Assembly (NCBI GenBank): GCA_903915155.1
Contig: CAIWRU010000177.1
Location: 1-37,231 of the forward strand
Length of the DNA stretch: 37,231 bases
DNA from: an uncultured Mucilaginibacter sp.
Lineage (GTDB): Bacteria; Bacteroidota; Bacteroidia; Sphingobacteriales; Sphingobacteriaceae
Direction: 5' to 3'
The notes under the pieces were generated by a model that saw only the letters and a list, made by a program, of their open reading frames with translations, was not told the origin of the DNA and searched no databases. Position numbers and translations under genes: made by a program. This document shows, one piece after another, positions 15,649-24,453 of this stretch. Position 1 is the first letter of the stretch. Every line of letters starts with the position of its first letter.

Positions 15649-16188
15649 TTAAAATTCCTCGGCGTATACAGGTTTTTTAACCCCGTTATCATAAGCCTTA
15701 AGGCTTTTCTTTAATAACTTGCGGGCTACGTGTATACGTGTTTTAACTGTGCCGATAGGGATAGTTAAATGATCGGCTATCTCGTGGTATTTGTGACCTT
15801 CGAAATACATGGTGAAGGGTACATAGTAATCAGCAGGTAAACGGTCCATCGCTCTTTTAATATCATCCATCACAAATTTTGCTTCTCCCTGGTTTTTGGT
15901 TGAACTGAATACCAGGTTTGGTGATGATATCTCATCGCTCTTGGTAACAAAAGTGCTCATTTTAACAAAACGGCGATAATTGTTGATGAACGTATTTTTC
16001 ATGATGGTGTACAACCATCCTTTTAAATTTGTGCCTTCTTTAAACTTATTGTAATAAGTTATGGCTTTCAACATTGTATCCTGGACAAGGTCGTTAGCAT
16101 CGTCTGCGTCATGCGTAAAATGTAAGGCATATGACCTTAGTGAAGTTGCCTGACGTAATACTAGGGTGTTAAACTCAATCTTTGTCAT
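15649..16188 (-). CDS. ECF-type RNA polymerase sigma factor
   Basis: I start at 16188 (MTKIEFNTLVLRQATSL), giving 179 residues, the standard ECF length. The frame stays open to 16305, but the extra 39 codons do not look like a sigma factor. Region 2 (about 12-70) contains DADDANDLVQDTMLKA and LKGWLYTIMKNTFINNYRR. Region 4 (about 112-168) contains MDRLPADYYVPFTMYFEGHKY and the HTH IADHLTIPIGTVKTRIHVAR. No anti-sigma gene is adjacent, so this is not a FecI/FecR-type pair. The regulon is unknown. A terminator follows at 15592-15624. Confidence 0.9.
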   Translation of the reverse strand: MTKIEFNTLVLRQATSLRSYALHFTHDADDANDLVQDTMLKAITYYNKFKEGTNLKGWLYTIMKNTFINNYRRFVKMSTFVTKSDEISSPNLVFSSTKNQGEAKFVMDDIKRAMDRLPADYYVPFTMYFEGHKYHEIADHLTIPIGTVKTRIHVARKLLKKSLKAYDNGVKKPVYAEEF

Positions 16189-16426
16189 TCTGTTAATGTT
16201 TTGTATTGATAACAAGTCAAACATGATACCACGTTGGCAAAAGATTTTGGCACCAAGACACACTTTAGCCGATAATTTTGGTTTGGAGAAGCGGAAAAAG
16301 CACATTGGACCACTGAATTATTAACCTACTGGAAAACAAACGTTTACCACACGATAACTTTTAGGTTTTTAACTTCGAAAGAGGGGAAATAAGAGCAGGG
16401 TAAAAATTGTTTTAAAAAAAGATTTT

Positions 16427-17446
16427 TCAGCCAATGATGTTGACCTCCCGTTCGAGCATTACGCCAAATTTAGTGTACACACTGTCTATGATTTGCGACG
16501 ATAAGCTGTACACTTCCTGTCCGGTGGCACCTCCGTGGTTCACTAAAACAAGCGCCTGGTTTTTCCAGGTACCAGTATGGCCAACCACTTTTCCCTTCCA
16601 TCCGCACTGCTCAATAAGCCAGCCCGCAGCCAGTTTTGTAAAGCCGTCGCCGGCTGGATAATGCACCACTTCGGGGAAAGCGGTGTGTACTTTATTAAAT
16701 TCTTCGGTGCTGATAACCGGGTTTTTGAAAAAACTGCCTGCATTGCCAATGGTTGAAGGATCGGGCAGTTTGGATACACGGATATGCGAAACCACCTGCG
16801 ATACATCCTTTATTGTAGGCGATGTTATATTCCGTTTTGCAAGTTCATCTTGTATAGCCCCATAATGCAGTTTTACATCGGGCACTAATGATAAACGGAA
16901 TTTTACCGAGGTAATAATGTATTGCCCTTTAAGTTCAGTTTTAAATATACTGTCGCGATAACCGAAGCGGCAATCGTGTTTGGAGAAAGTTTTAATAGCG
17001 CCTGTGGCAATTTCAAAAGCATTGCAGCTATAAAATACATCCTTCAGCTCCACGCCATAAGCGCCTATGTTTTGTATGGGCGATGCGCCTACGGAGCCGG
17101 GTATCAAACTTAAATTTTCAAGTCCGGCATATTCGCGGGCCACGCAAAAGTTTACCAGGTCGTTCCAAACCTCGCCGCCGCCGGCCGCAACAAATACCTC
17201 GTTTTTACTTATGCGATGTTCAATCCCCCGGATATTCACACGGATAACCAGCCCATCAAAATCAGTTTTGAACAGCATATTACTGCCGCCACCTAAGATC
17301 AACCGTTCAGTTTGGAACCATTGGGGATCCATAAATAGTTCCACCAATTCGTCCTCGTGGTTTATCTCAACAAAATACCGGGCAAAAACTTCAATACCAA
17401 AAGTGTTAAAATTTTTAAGCGAAACGTTTTGTTGGATTTGCAGCAT
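16427..17446 (-). CDS. murB: UDP-N-acetylmuramate dehydrogenase
   Basis: This 339-residue enzyme reduces UDP-GlcNAc-enolpyruvate to UDP-MurNAc with NADPH and FAD in cytosolic peptidoglycan precursor synthesis. FAD-binding signatures are LGGGSNMLF (51-59) and IPGSVGASPIQNIGAYG (115-131). The catalytic proton donor is S238 in GNAGSFFKNP and the C-terminal acid is E311 in GATGQEV. The length and the inserted region before the third domain fit type I MurB, like that of E. coli. It begins 24 nt after the end of the uracil-DNA-glycosylase-like gene, so the two may be co-transcribed. Confidence 0.95.
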   Translation of the reverse strand: MLQIQQNVSLKNFNTFGIEVFARYFVEINHEDELVELFMDPQWFQTERLILGGGSNMLFKTDFDGLVIRVNIRGIEHRISKNEVFVAAGGGEVWNDLVNFCVAREYAGLENLSLIPGSVGASPIQNIGAYGVELKDVFYSCNAFEIATGAIKTFSKHDCRFGYRDSIFKTELKGQYIITSVKFRLSLVPDVKLHYGAIQDELAKRNITSPTIKDVSQVVSHIRVSKLPDPSTIGNAGSFFKNPVISTEEFNKVHTAFPEVVHYPAGDGFTKLAAGWLIEQCGWKGKVVGHTGTWKNQALVLVNHGGATGQEVYSLSSQIIDSVYTKFGVMLEREVNIIG

Positions 17447-17470
17447 ACGGGCGAATTTCGGAAAATAAAT

Positions 17471-18184
17471 TTAGTACTTGCAGAATTGATCAATTAAATA
17501 CTTTTCGAATGAAACACCTCTTAAATTATTTAAGTTTCTATGGCCAATATTAAGGTGCCGATATGTCGGATGAGTAATGAAGACAAGATTCGTAGTGTAA
17601 TTAGGTATTTCTTCAAACTCAATTTTAGGAATAGCTGCCAAACCAATATGGTCTAATTTCTTGAATGATTTTACTTTTGACAATTCGGATGAATTCGGCA
17701 ATAGTGTTGAGATGAATTTTATTGTATGTAAGCCTAAAGAGAGTATCAACTTTGGCCTTTGAGCATTGATTTGTTTGATTAACAACTCTTTACAATCATG
17801 TAAAAACTCCTCATTCCTGAACGCCGGACTTTCTCCAATTGCGCTTATGCCGTCTATTCTTATACCCATAATACAATTTGTAAAAAAGCAATCAGCTTTA
17901 TCTATATTATAATCATCCAGCATAATTTGAAGATTTTTCCAGGTTAATGCCTGCATATTTTCTTGTCTATTCTCAACTGATCGGGAGTAGTCTTTTTTCG
18001 CACCGAAATCATGCCCTAAAATCATAACAGGTTTATTCGACAAAGTTTCATCGTTATCATTCCATAAGCCTCTTGCTCCAGGAAAAAAACCCACTCCCGA
18101 TATTCCGCAATCAACTTCTTCTAATTCTGACGGGTATGATTTTATTTTCTTTAACTCAGTTCGCAAATTTTCAATATCCGTCAT
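17471..18184 (-). CDS. uracil-DNA glycosylase-like family protein
   Basis: This 237-residue protein shows scattered features of the uracil-DNA glycosylase superfamily: PVMILGHDFGAKKDYSRS (about 51-68) in the place of the catalytic motif A loop, a central segment ADCFFTNCIMGIR, a strand LILSLGLHTIKF, and THPTYRHLN near the C-terminus in the place of the HP(S/T) motif B. The usual GxDPG/GExPG motif is not exact, so activity on uracil is uncertain and the protein may be a catalytically divergent member. It has no signal peptide. No perfect -7 motif was found upstream; the leader contains the REPIN-like element. It may share a transcript with murB. Confidence 0.55.
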   Translation of the reverse strand: MTDIENLRTELKKIKSYPSELEEVDCGISGVGFFPGARGLWNDNDETLSNKPVMILGHDFGAKKDYSRSVENRQENMQALTWKNLQIMLDDYNIDKADCFFTNCIMGIRIDGISAIGESPAFRNEEFLHDCKELLIKQINAQRPKLILSLGLHTIKFISTLLPNSSELSKVKSFKKLDHIGLAAIPKIEFEEIPNYTTNLVFITHPTYRHLNIGHRNLNNLRGVSFEKYLIDQFCKY

Positions 18185-18253
18185 GTTTTCTATTGTTTGA
18201 AATAACTAATATAAATATTTGACCTATGCTTTACCTTTTTTCTTGTCACCGCG

Positions 18254-18336
18254 GGGTCTCTCGCAGAGGATCCTGCGTACACATGTTAGATTTTCAGCCA
18301 AACGCACAACCGCGCAGGGTCCTCTGCGAGAGACCC
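18254..18336. repeat. REPIN-like inverted pair of palindromes
   Basis: Two 24-nt arms (18254-18277 and 18313-18336) are reverse complements at 23 of 24 positions, and the one mismatch would be a G-U wobble in RNA. They enclose a 35-nt spacer. Each arm is itself a bulged hairpin (GGGT-CTCT-cgc-AGAG-ACCC pattern). Two inverted REP palindromes with a short spacer is the definition of a REPIN, normally moved by a RAYT transposase; none is present in the window. This sits in the 356-nt gap between the divergent UDG-like and sugar-symporter genes. Confidence 0.7.
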
Positions 18337-18540
18337 TGCGAAGACTTAAAAAATTTATTGAGATGGTATTGGAAATTGCGGTAATACGACTTCCATATCT
18401 AATCAAACAAACGTATGCGCAAATATTTTGTACCATTAGCCAACTGAATACCTTATTTTTATTATCACTATGCAGATTAAACTTTTTTAATTATTTTAGA
18501 AACTTCGATCACTTATTAAAAAATTTAAAGAACTATTGAT

Positions 18541-19848
18541 ATGACAGCCGGAACAAACCACGAAACAAAAAAATCAGCAATAAGCCCCGTTATAATTATT
18601 AGTGTACTGTTTTTCATATTTGGTTTTGTAACCTGGCTAAATTCCGCCCTCATTCCTTATTTAAGGATAGCCTGCCAACTAAATAATCTCGAGGCTTATT
18701 TAATAGCGTCTGCCTTTTATATCGCTTACTTGGTAATGGCCAAACCATCGGCATGGGTGTTAAAACTATTTGGCTTTAAAAATGCAATGGCCGTTGGCTT
18801 ATTAATTATGGCAGCAGGTGCGCTTATATTTATACCGGCGGCTTTAACCCGTACCTATCCCATATTTTTGCTGGGGCAATTTGTACAGGGATCGGGATTA
18901 GCGATCCTGCAATCTGCCTCAAACCCATATATTACCATCCTTGGTCCGCCTGAAAAAGCTGTTAAACGCATCAGTATAATGGGTATTTTTAATAAGGGCG
19001 CAGGTGTACTGGCCCCTATCGCCCTGGGATTAGTGGTGCTTAAAAACATTGACGCGTTTAATGCCAAACTGGCTACCCTTAGCGGTGCCGAAAGAATAGC
19101 GCAATTAAATGAACTGGCCTCAAGAGTGATATTGCCTTATGTACTTATAGTTATAGCGCTGGTTATACTGGCGGTGCTTATTTATTTTTCGGGTTTGCCT
19201 GAAATAGATACTGATCATGAAGATGAAGCTGTTGCGGCGGCAAATTCAGGCAAGAACAGCATTCTTGATTTCCCCCATTTAATTATAGGCGTTTTCGCTT
19301 TATTTTTTTATGTAGGTGCCGAGGTTATCGCAGGCGATTCCATTATTAATTATGGCGTAGCACATCATATCCCGTTGTCACTGGCGAAGTTCTTTGCATC
19401 GGGCACACTGATCTGTATGGTGATAGGTTATATTGCCGGCATTTTATTTATCCCTAAATATATATCACAACAAAAGGCTTTAGTGTATTCGGCAGTATTG
19501 GGTGTGTTGTTAACCATACTTGCTTTGTTTACCCCTAAATATGTTTCAGTAGCATGCATTGCATTACTTGGGTTAGCAAATTCTTTAATGTGGCCGGCGA
19601 TATGGCCGCTGGCATTATCGGGCCTTGGTAGGTTTACTAAAATTGGCGCTTCAATGCTCGTAATGGGTATCGCAGGCGCGGCAGTGTTCCCGCCCTTATA
19701 TGGTGTGTTGATCGATGCCACAAAATCAACATTAGGCCCTGAAATGGCCGCACAGATCTCTTACTGGATATTGATACCGATATATTTATTCATTTGGTAT
19801 TTTGCGGCGGCGGGATATAAAAAAGGGAAGCATATTATAGCGGTGTAA
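18541..19848 (+). CDS. FucP-like sugar:H+ symporter (MFS)
   Basis: This 435-residue protein has about 12 transmembrane helices (first at about 18-38, last at about 405-425) and belongs to the fucose/glucose-galactose branch of the major facilitator superfamily. Branch signatures include FGFVTWLNSALIPYLR in helix 1, the helix 2-3 region YLVMAKPSAWVLKLFGFKNA, and FVQGSGLAILQSASNPYIT in helix 4, whose NPY motif is typical of FucP relatives. It should import a sugar by proton symport across the inner membrane; the sugar is not readable and no catabolic genes adjoin it. The ATG at 18541 gives a family-typical length. It converges on lpdA, with a periodic G/T-rich array and a terminator between them. 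Confidence 0.88.
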   Translation: MTAGTNHETKKSAISPVIIISVLFFIFGFVTWLNSALIPYLRIACQLNNLEAYLIASAFYIAYLVMAKPSAWVLKLFGFKNAMAVGLLIMAAGALIFIPAALTRTYPIFLLGQFVQGSGLAILQSASNPYITILGPPEKAVKRISIMGIFNKGAGVLAPIALGLVVLKNIDAFNAKLATLSGAERIAQLNELASRVILPYVLIVIALVILAVLIYFSGLPEIDTDHEDEAVAAANSGKNSILDFPHLIIGVFALFFYVGAEVIAGDSIINYGVAHHIPLSLAKFFASGTLICMVIGYIAGILFIPKYISQQKALVYSAVLGVLLTILALFTPKYVSVACIALLGLANSLMWPAIWPLALSGLGRFTKIGASMLVMGIAGAAVFPPLYGVLIDATKSTLGPEMAAQISYWILIPIYLFIWYFAAAGYKKGKHIIAV

Positions 19849-19950
19849 GGGATGAATGGTACAAGGTGTTCAGCCGTGTTTACTCGCGATGAACGCAGGA
19901 AAATATTAATATGCTGGTAGTTAATGTACTAAGTGTTTGTGGGTGTATGG

Positions 19951-20050
19951 GTTCCGTTTATGTTAGTTTCGGCTTGTTTGGGCTTGTTTAGGCTGTGTTC
20001 ATGGGGTGTTTGGGTACTGTTTAGGTGCGTTTAGGCTATGTTTAGGTTAT
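19951..20050. repeat. degenerate G/T-rich tandem array with 10-11 bp period
   Basis: Units resembling GTTTAGGCTAT begin at 19976, 19986, 19997, 20008, 20019, 20029 and 20040, with steps of 10 or 11 bp; two more diverged units start at 19951 and 19962. The unit length matches one DNA helical turn. It lies in the gap 19849-20183 between convergent fucP-like and lpdA genes. No open frame or RNA fold explains it. Confidence 0.65.
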
Positions 20051-20093
20051 GCTAAATTATTGATATACAGCAAATAATGAACACAGAGATAAA

Positions 20094-20135
20094 GCAAAAA
20101 AAGCCGTATCAAATAAAGATGATACGACTTTTTGC
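20094..20135. terminator. bidirectional terminator between the sugar symporter and lpdA
   Basis: GCAAAAA...CCGTATCA pairs with TGATACG..TTTTTGC around an 8-nt loop, with one mismatch and a small bulge. A- and T-tracts on both sides suit both converging genes. Confidence 0.65.
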
Positions 20136-20147
20136 TTTTAAAATTTC

Positions 20148-20183
20148 AAATAAATCCGAAATCGAAAATTCGAAATTCGAAAT
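20148..20183. repeat. AAATCCGAAATC-type repeat abutting lpdA
   Basis: It shares AAATCCGAAATC and the repeated word GAAATTCGAAAT with the elements at 11325-11457. It ends directly at the lpdA stop codon (20184). Confidence 0.5.
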
Positions 20184-21587
20184 CTAAATATGTATCGGCC
20201 TGTTATCGGTGGCTGCCAAACAAGCCTCGCGCATGGCTTCGGTGTAAGTTGGGTGCGCATGGCTGGCCCGCGATACATCCTCGGCAGAGGCACGGAATTC
20301 CATGGCTATAACTGCCTCGGCTATCATATCCGCAGTACGCGGGCCTATCATGTGTACGCCTAAAATTTCGTCGGTAGTAGCATCAGCCAAAACTTTAACA
20401 AAGCCATCCAAATCACCACTGGCTACTGCCCTGCCCGCTGCGCGGAACGGGAACGAGCCTGCTTTATATTTTATGCCTTGTTCTTTTAGCTGTTCTTCGG
20501 TTTGACCTACTGAAGCAACTTCTGGCCAGGTGTACACTACTCCCGGTATCAGGTTGTAATTAATGTGTGGTTTTTGGCCGGCAATTTGTTCGGCCACTAA
20601 AGTACCTTCGTCTTCGGCTTTGTGAGCCAGCATAGCACCGCGGATCACGTCGCCAATGGCATAAACACCTTTAACGCTAGTCTCCAAATGCTCATTAACG
20701 GTTATTTTTCTGCCACGTTCTTCAACAGTAAGGCCTATTTTATCTAAGCCTAAATTGTCAGTGTAAGCAATACGGCCTACTGCAACAAGGCAGTAATCGC
20801 CTTTTAATTCTTTTTTATCGCCGTTAGGTGCATCAAAGGTTACGGTAACTTCCTTACCTTTTACAGTGGCGCCGGTAACTTTATGGCCGGTATAAAATTT
20901 CATACCCTGTTTCGAAAGTACACGTTGCAATTCTTTACCAAGGCCTTTATCCATAGTTGGAATAATGCCGTCCATATACTCAATTACCGAAACTTCAGCG
21001 CCTAAACGCGAGTAAACAGAGCCCAACTCAAGGCCGATAACACCGCCACCTATTAATATCAGGTGTTTAGGTACTTCAGTAAGCGTTAATGCTTCGGTTG
21101 AGGTGATGATACGTTTTTTATCGATCTTTATAAATGGCAGGCTCGATGGTTTTGAACCTGTAGCAATAATTATATTGGTGCCGGTTATCTCCTGTTCGGT
21201 GCCGTCAGGTTTTTTTATGTTGATGGTATTCTTATCCTTGAACGAACCGATACCCTGGAACGAATCGATCTTATTTTTTTTGAAAAGAAAAGCAATACCG
21301 CTGGTGTTTTTGTTAACAACATCTACCTTACGCTTCATCATTTGCGCCATATCTACCGATAAACTATCAAGGTTGATACCGTGTGTTTTGAACGAATGCG
21401 AGGCGTTATAGTAATGTTCGGATGAATCGAGCAGCGCCTTTGAGGGTATACAGCCCACATTAAGGCAGGTGCCCCCAAAAGTTGAATATTTTTCGATACA
21501 GGCAGTTTTTAAACCAAGTTGGGCACAACGTATAGCGGCAACGTAGCCTCCGGGGCCCGAACCGATAACGATAACATCATATTGCAT
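20184..21587 (-). CDS. lpdA: dihydrolipoyl dehydrogenase (E3)
   Basis: The ATG at 21587 (MQYDVIVIGSGPGG) gives 467 residues, the family norm; ten extra upstream codons overlap the leader. The FAD-binding motif is GSGPGG (9-14). The redox-active disulfide is C41-LNVG-C46 in GGTCLNVGCIPSK, the NAD-binding Rossmann motif is in LIGGGVIGLELGSVYSRLG, and the catalytic His-Glu pair is H445 and E450 in HAHPTYTEAM. E3 reoxidises dihydrolipoamide in the pyruvate, 2-oxoglutarate and branched-chain dehydrogenase complexes and in glycine cleavage. No E1/E2 genes adjoin, so it is probably a shared E3. It has the best promoter in the window (21605-21634). Confidence 0.96.
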   Translation of the reverse strand: MQYDVIVIGSGPGGYVAAIRCAQLGLKTACIEKYSTFGGTCLNVGCIPSKALLDSSEHYYNASHSFKTHGINLDSLSVDMAQMMKRKVDVVNKNTSGIAFLFKKNKIDSFQGIGSFKDKNTINIKKPDGTEQEITGTNIIIATGSKPSSLPFIKIDKKRIITSTEALTLTEVPKHLILIGGGVIGLELGSVYSRLGAEVSVIEYMDGIIPTMDKGLGKELQRVLSKQGMKFYTGHKVTGATVKGKEVTVTFDAPNGDKKELKGDYCLVAVGRIAYTDNLGLDKIGLTVEERGRKITVNEHLETSVKGVYAIGDVIRGAMLAHKAEDEGTLVAEQIAGQKPHINYNLIPGVVYTWPEVASVGQTEEQLKEQGIKYKAGSFPFRAAGRAVASGDLDGFVKVLADATTDEILGVHMIGPRTADMIAEAVIAMEFRASAEDVSRASHAHPTYTEAMREACLAATDNRPIHI

Positions 21588-21604
21588 AGTTGTATAATTT
21601 GCAG

Positions 21605-21634
21605 CAAAGTTAAGCATTATCAGTTGCTAACAAA
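21605..21634 (-). promoter_or_regulatory. promoter of lpdA, -33 and -7 boxes
   Basis: On the minus strand TTTG (21634-21631) is followed after 18 nt by TAACTTTG (21612-21605), a complete Bacteroidota promoter (TTTG and TAnnTTTG). The -7 box lies 17 nt from the start codon at 21587, which favours that start over 21617. Confidence 0.65.
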
Positions 21635-21687
21635 GCGGATTAATGTTAGTGGAAAGTCAATTATAATTATTGAAAGTTTAGTAGTTA

Positions 21688-22527
21688 TCAATCAACACCT
21701 TTCTCCGGCTCTGAGCTGGTTGGACTTTTGGAATCGTCTTTTATCCTTTCATCCTGTCCAGGTAATTCAGTATCGGTAGTTTCCTTTGTGGCTTTTCTAA
21801 GTTTAGATAAAACATATAAACTCCCCACGGGGATACCAAATGCAAATATGGAATTCAAGTACCCCATAAATGAGCAACTAATGCCAAACATAAACTGAAT
21901 TTCAAATATGGACAAGGATAGTCCGTTAACCAGGCTATAGGTAATAGTTGGAGCGTTTAAAAAAACAATAAACAGGTATTGTAACCATTTCTTTTTAAGC
22001 GAACTGCGTTTAACCCTAACAATCATATAAATATTGAAGGCTAAAACGCACAATGTTATTAACCCAAATATCCAAAAACCTACCATTCCGGGTATGGGTT
22101 CTTTTATAGAAAGAACATCAAAAGAGTTTATTTTTAGCGTCTTATCATTGTATAACATTTTAACCACGCCAAAATCCGTCTTATTTGATATTTGGATTTC
22201 AACCTCTGTTTCGCCAGCTGGGGTATTATTTGAATCCGTTGTAGAAAACCGCTTCGTTGCACTCTCAAATGTGTAATCCAACTTATCGCCAAAATTGTTT
22301 TTTATAATATTATGCAAGTTTACAAGAGAGGATTTTATGGCCCCTGTATTAACATTCCTTCCAGCAGTATCCATCAAAGAAATACTTTTATCATAATTCT
22401 CATGTAAAAGAGACTCTACAAAATCCTTGGTTTTCCTTTTATATTGAAATGTATTTCCAATAAAGCTACAGCCACCAAATAATACGGCCAGAAAAAGTAA
22501 AGAAGTAGTTAACTTGATTTTTGTCAT
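21688..22527 (-). CDS. lipoprotein with several membrane segments, unrecognised
   Basis: From the ATG at 22527 the 279-residue product opens with a lipobox signal (LLFLAVLFGGCS, cysteine at about residue 20). Residues about 25-140 form a soluble alpha/beta domain containing KDFVESLLHENYDKSISLMD and a strand pair; this resembles small DUF3887-like or Cystatin-like folds, a guess only. Three or four hydrophobic segments follow (about 149-170, 181-205, 212-232 and perhaps 235-250), then a charged, disordered tail (about 250-279). A lipidated N-terminus combined with a multi-helix C-terminus is unusual. It has no operon partners and no obvious homologue I can name. The divergent neighbour is the second M1 peptidase. 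Confidence 0.6.
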   Translation of the reverse strand: MTKIKLTTSLLFLAVLFGGCSFIGNTFQYKRKTKDFVESLLHENYDKSISLMDTAGRNVNTGAIKSSLVNLHNIIKNNFGDKLDYTFESATKRFSTTDSNNTPAGETEVEIQISNKTDFGVVKMLYNDKTLKINSFDVLSIKEPIPGMVGFWIFGLITLCVLAFNIYMIVRVKRSSLKKKWLQYLFIVFLNAPTITYSLVNGLSLSIFEIQFMFGISCSFMGYLNSIFAFGIPVGSLYVLSKLRKATKETTDTELPGQDERIKDDSKSPTSSEPEKGVD

Positions 22528-22655
22528 TCGGATAAAGTTTGAGGTTTTTATCAATTTAAATTAAGCTAACATATTAAAATTTAAAGAAATTCTAAAGCTT
22601 TCAGTAATTTAGCTTTTTAACTGAAGTAATACCTCATTATACAACACGCCTTCAA

Positions 22656-24362
22656 ATGAAATTGAACAGATTTTTATTGCTCTTTTTAGGGATAATTTCC
22701 CTTAATGCACACGCCCAACTGGGACAGCCCAAAGCGGCTTTTACCAAAGCTGATACGCTACGTGGTAACATCAACTCACCACTGCGCACTTGCTACGACA
22801 TCAATTATTATCATCTTGACGTTAAGTTCGACATTGATCATAAATTCATCAGCGGCAGTAATCTTTTTAAATTTACTGCTACGCAGGATTTTACAAAATT
22901 ACAGTTCGACCTATTCTCGAATCTAAAGGTGGAAAAGGTTGTGTACAAAGGGCAGGAAGTCCCATTCACCCGCGAGTTTAACGCCGTATTTGTAACCTTT
23001 CCGCAAACCATAACCAAAGGCAGCAGGGACGAGTTTACCGTTTATTATTCGGGCAACCCTACCGAAGCCGTGAACGCTCCCTGGGATGGCGGTATAGTTT
23101 TTACCACCGACTCTGTAGGTAAACCTTGGGTAGCTACCGCATGCCAGGGTATAGGCGCCAGCATATGGTGGCCCAATAAAGATCAGCAAGCCGATGAGGT
23201 AGACAGTGCCCTTATCAGCATAACCGTCCCTAAGGGATTAAAAGATGCATCAAACGGCAGGTTACGCAAAGTAACCGACCTGAAGGATGGCTACACCCGT
23301 TTCGACTGGTTTGTGGCTAACCCGATAAACAATTATGACATTGAGGCTAACATCGGCGACTACACACATTTTAATGACAGCTACGACGGCGAAAAAGGCA
23401 AGTTGACCGTTGATTATTGGGTATTGCCCTATGACCTGCAGAAAGCTAAAAAACAGTTCGGCGAAAATGTAAAACGGATGCTGAAATCGCATGAGCATTG
23501 GTTCGGCCCGTATCCTTTTTATGAGGATGGCTATAAACTGATCGAAACCCCTTATTTAGGGATGGAACATCAAAGCGGCACCACTTATGGTAATCATTTT
23601 GTTAATGGCTATTATGCAGGCAAACGTGGCGGCATCGATCTTTCAAACACCGGCTGGGGGCTTAAATGGGATTACATCATTATACACGAAAGCGGCCACG
23701 AGTGGTTCGGGAATAACATCACCTCGAAAGACCTGGGCGATATGTGGATACACGAATCATTCACCGATTATTCTGAATCGCTATTTGTCGAGAGCTATTA
23801 TGGCAAACAGGCCGGGCAAGAGTACACACACGGGCAGCGCATGGGCATTGCTAATGATAGACCAATTGTAGGGCCGTATGGTGTAAATAAAGAAGGCTCG
23901 GAGGACATGTACGCCAAAGGTGCGGTGATATTAAACATGATAAGGACTATTATTAACGATGATGAAAAATGGCGCCAAATATTGCGAGGGCTGAATAAAA
24001 ATTTCTATCATCAAACAGTTACTTATAACGACATAACCGGATACATAAGTAAGGAATCGGGCATTGACCTGTCGGCTGTGTTCGACCAGTACCTCCGCAC
24101 AGCCAGCCTGCCTGTTTTAAATATCTACCAAAGTAACGGCAAAATATATTGTATGTGGACCGGCTGTGTGCCTAATTTCAATATGCCGGTACGCATAAGG
24201 GTAAAAGGTGGCGAATACAAATTTTTCACCCCTACATCGTCAAATCATAACGGGCCCGTAAGTTCACGGTCGAGGCCGGCAGAGATAGACCTTCCGGGTG
24301 CTAATATTGATAATATTGAGGTGGATACCTTTAACTACTATATAGGCGTATTAAAAAATTAA
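22656..24362 (+). CDS. exported M1 family metallopeptidase (second copy)
   Basis: This 568-residue protein has a signal peptide (MKLNRFLLLFLGIISLNAHA) and a complete gluzincin zinc site, H344-E-S-G-H348 with E367 18 residues later (WIHESFTDYSE). The GAMEN-equivalent is LGMEHQSG (301-308). An M1 beta-saddle domain occupies about 40-240 and the catalytic domain about 255-460, followed by a beta-sandwich-like C-terminal ~100 residues instead of the PepN helical domain. It is clearly a different subfamily from the 3876-5840 enzyme and about 90 residues shorter. A periplasmic or outer-membrane aminopeptidase role is likely. The head-GIN gene follows after 91 nt, with a weak hairpin between them. 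Confidence 0.88.
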   Translation: MKLNRFLLLFLGIISLNAHAQLGQPKAAFTKADTLRGNINSPLRTCYDINYYHLDVKFDIDHKFISGSNLFKFTATQDFTKLQFDLFSNLKVEKVVYKGQEVPFTREFNAVFVTFPQTITKGSRDEFTVYYSGNPTEAVNAPWDGGIVFTTDSVGKPWVATACQGIGASIWWPNKDQQADEVDSALISITVPKGLKDASNGRLRKVTDLKDGYTRFDWFVANPINNYDIEANIGDYTHFNDSYDGEKGKLTVDYWVLPYDLQKAKKQFGENVKRMLKSHEHWFGPYPFYEDGYKLIETPYLGMEHQSGTTYGNHFVNGYYAGKRGGIDLSNTGWGLKWDYIIIHESGHEWFGNNITSKDLGDMWIHESFTDYSESLFVESYYGKQAGQEYTHGQRMGIANDRPIVGPYGVNKEGSEDMYAKGAVILNMIRTIINDDEKWRQILRGLNKNFYHQTVTYNDITGYISKESGIDLSAVFDQYLRTASLPVLNIYQSNGKIYCMWTGCVPNFNMPVRIRVKGGEYKFFTPTSSNHNGPVSSRSRPAEIDLPGANIDNIEVDTFNYYIGVLKN

Positions 24363-24363
24363 A

Positions 24364-24389
24364 AGCGATTTGAGCTAAAAAAAATCGCT
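24364..24389 (+). terminator. possible weak terminator after the second M1 peptidase
   Basis: AGCGATTT pairs with AAATCGCT across a 10-nt loop immediately after the stop codon, but no T-run follows, so termination is doubtful. Confidence 0.35.
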
Positions 24390-24453
24390 CATCATGCAAC
24401 CTGTTCTATATTATTGCGTCATATATATCAAATAATACAAAACTTATAGAGTC

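Noticed and set aside
16189..16305. 39-residue N-terminal extension of the ECF sigma factor
   Set aside because: Sigma region 2 starts directly after the internal Met; the extension is Cys/Phe-rich and unlike the family.
18224..18436. Minus-strand 70-codon frame in the gap upstream of the UDG-like gene
   Set aside because: It runs through the REPIN-like palindromes, whose translation gives the Arg/Cys-rich stretch; no start signal or homologue supports it.
19951..20050. CRISPR array interpretation of the periodic repeats
   Set aside because: Units are 10-11 bp, degenerate and without spacers; no cas genes are present.
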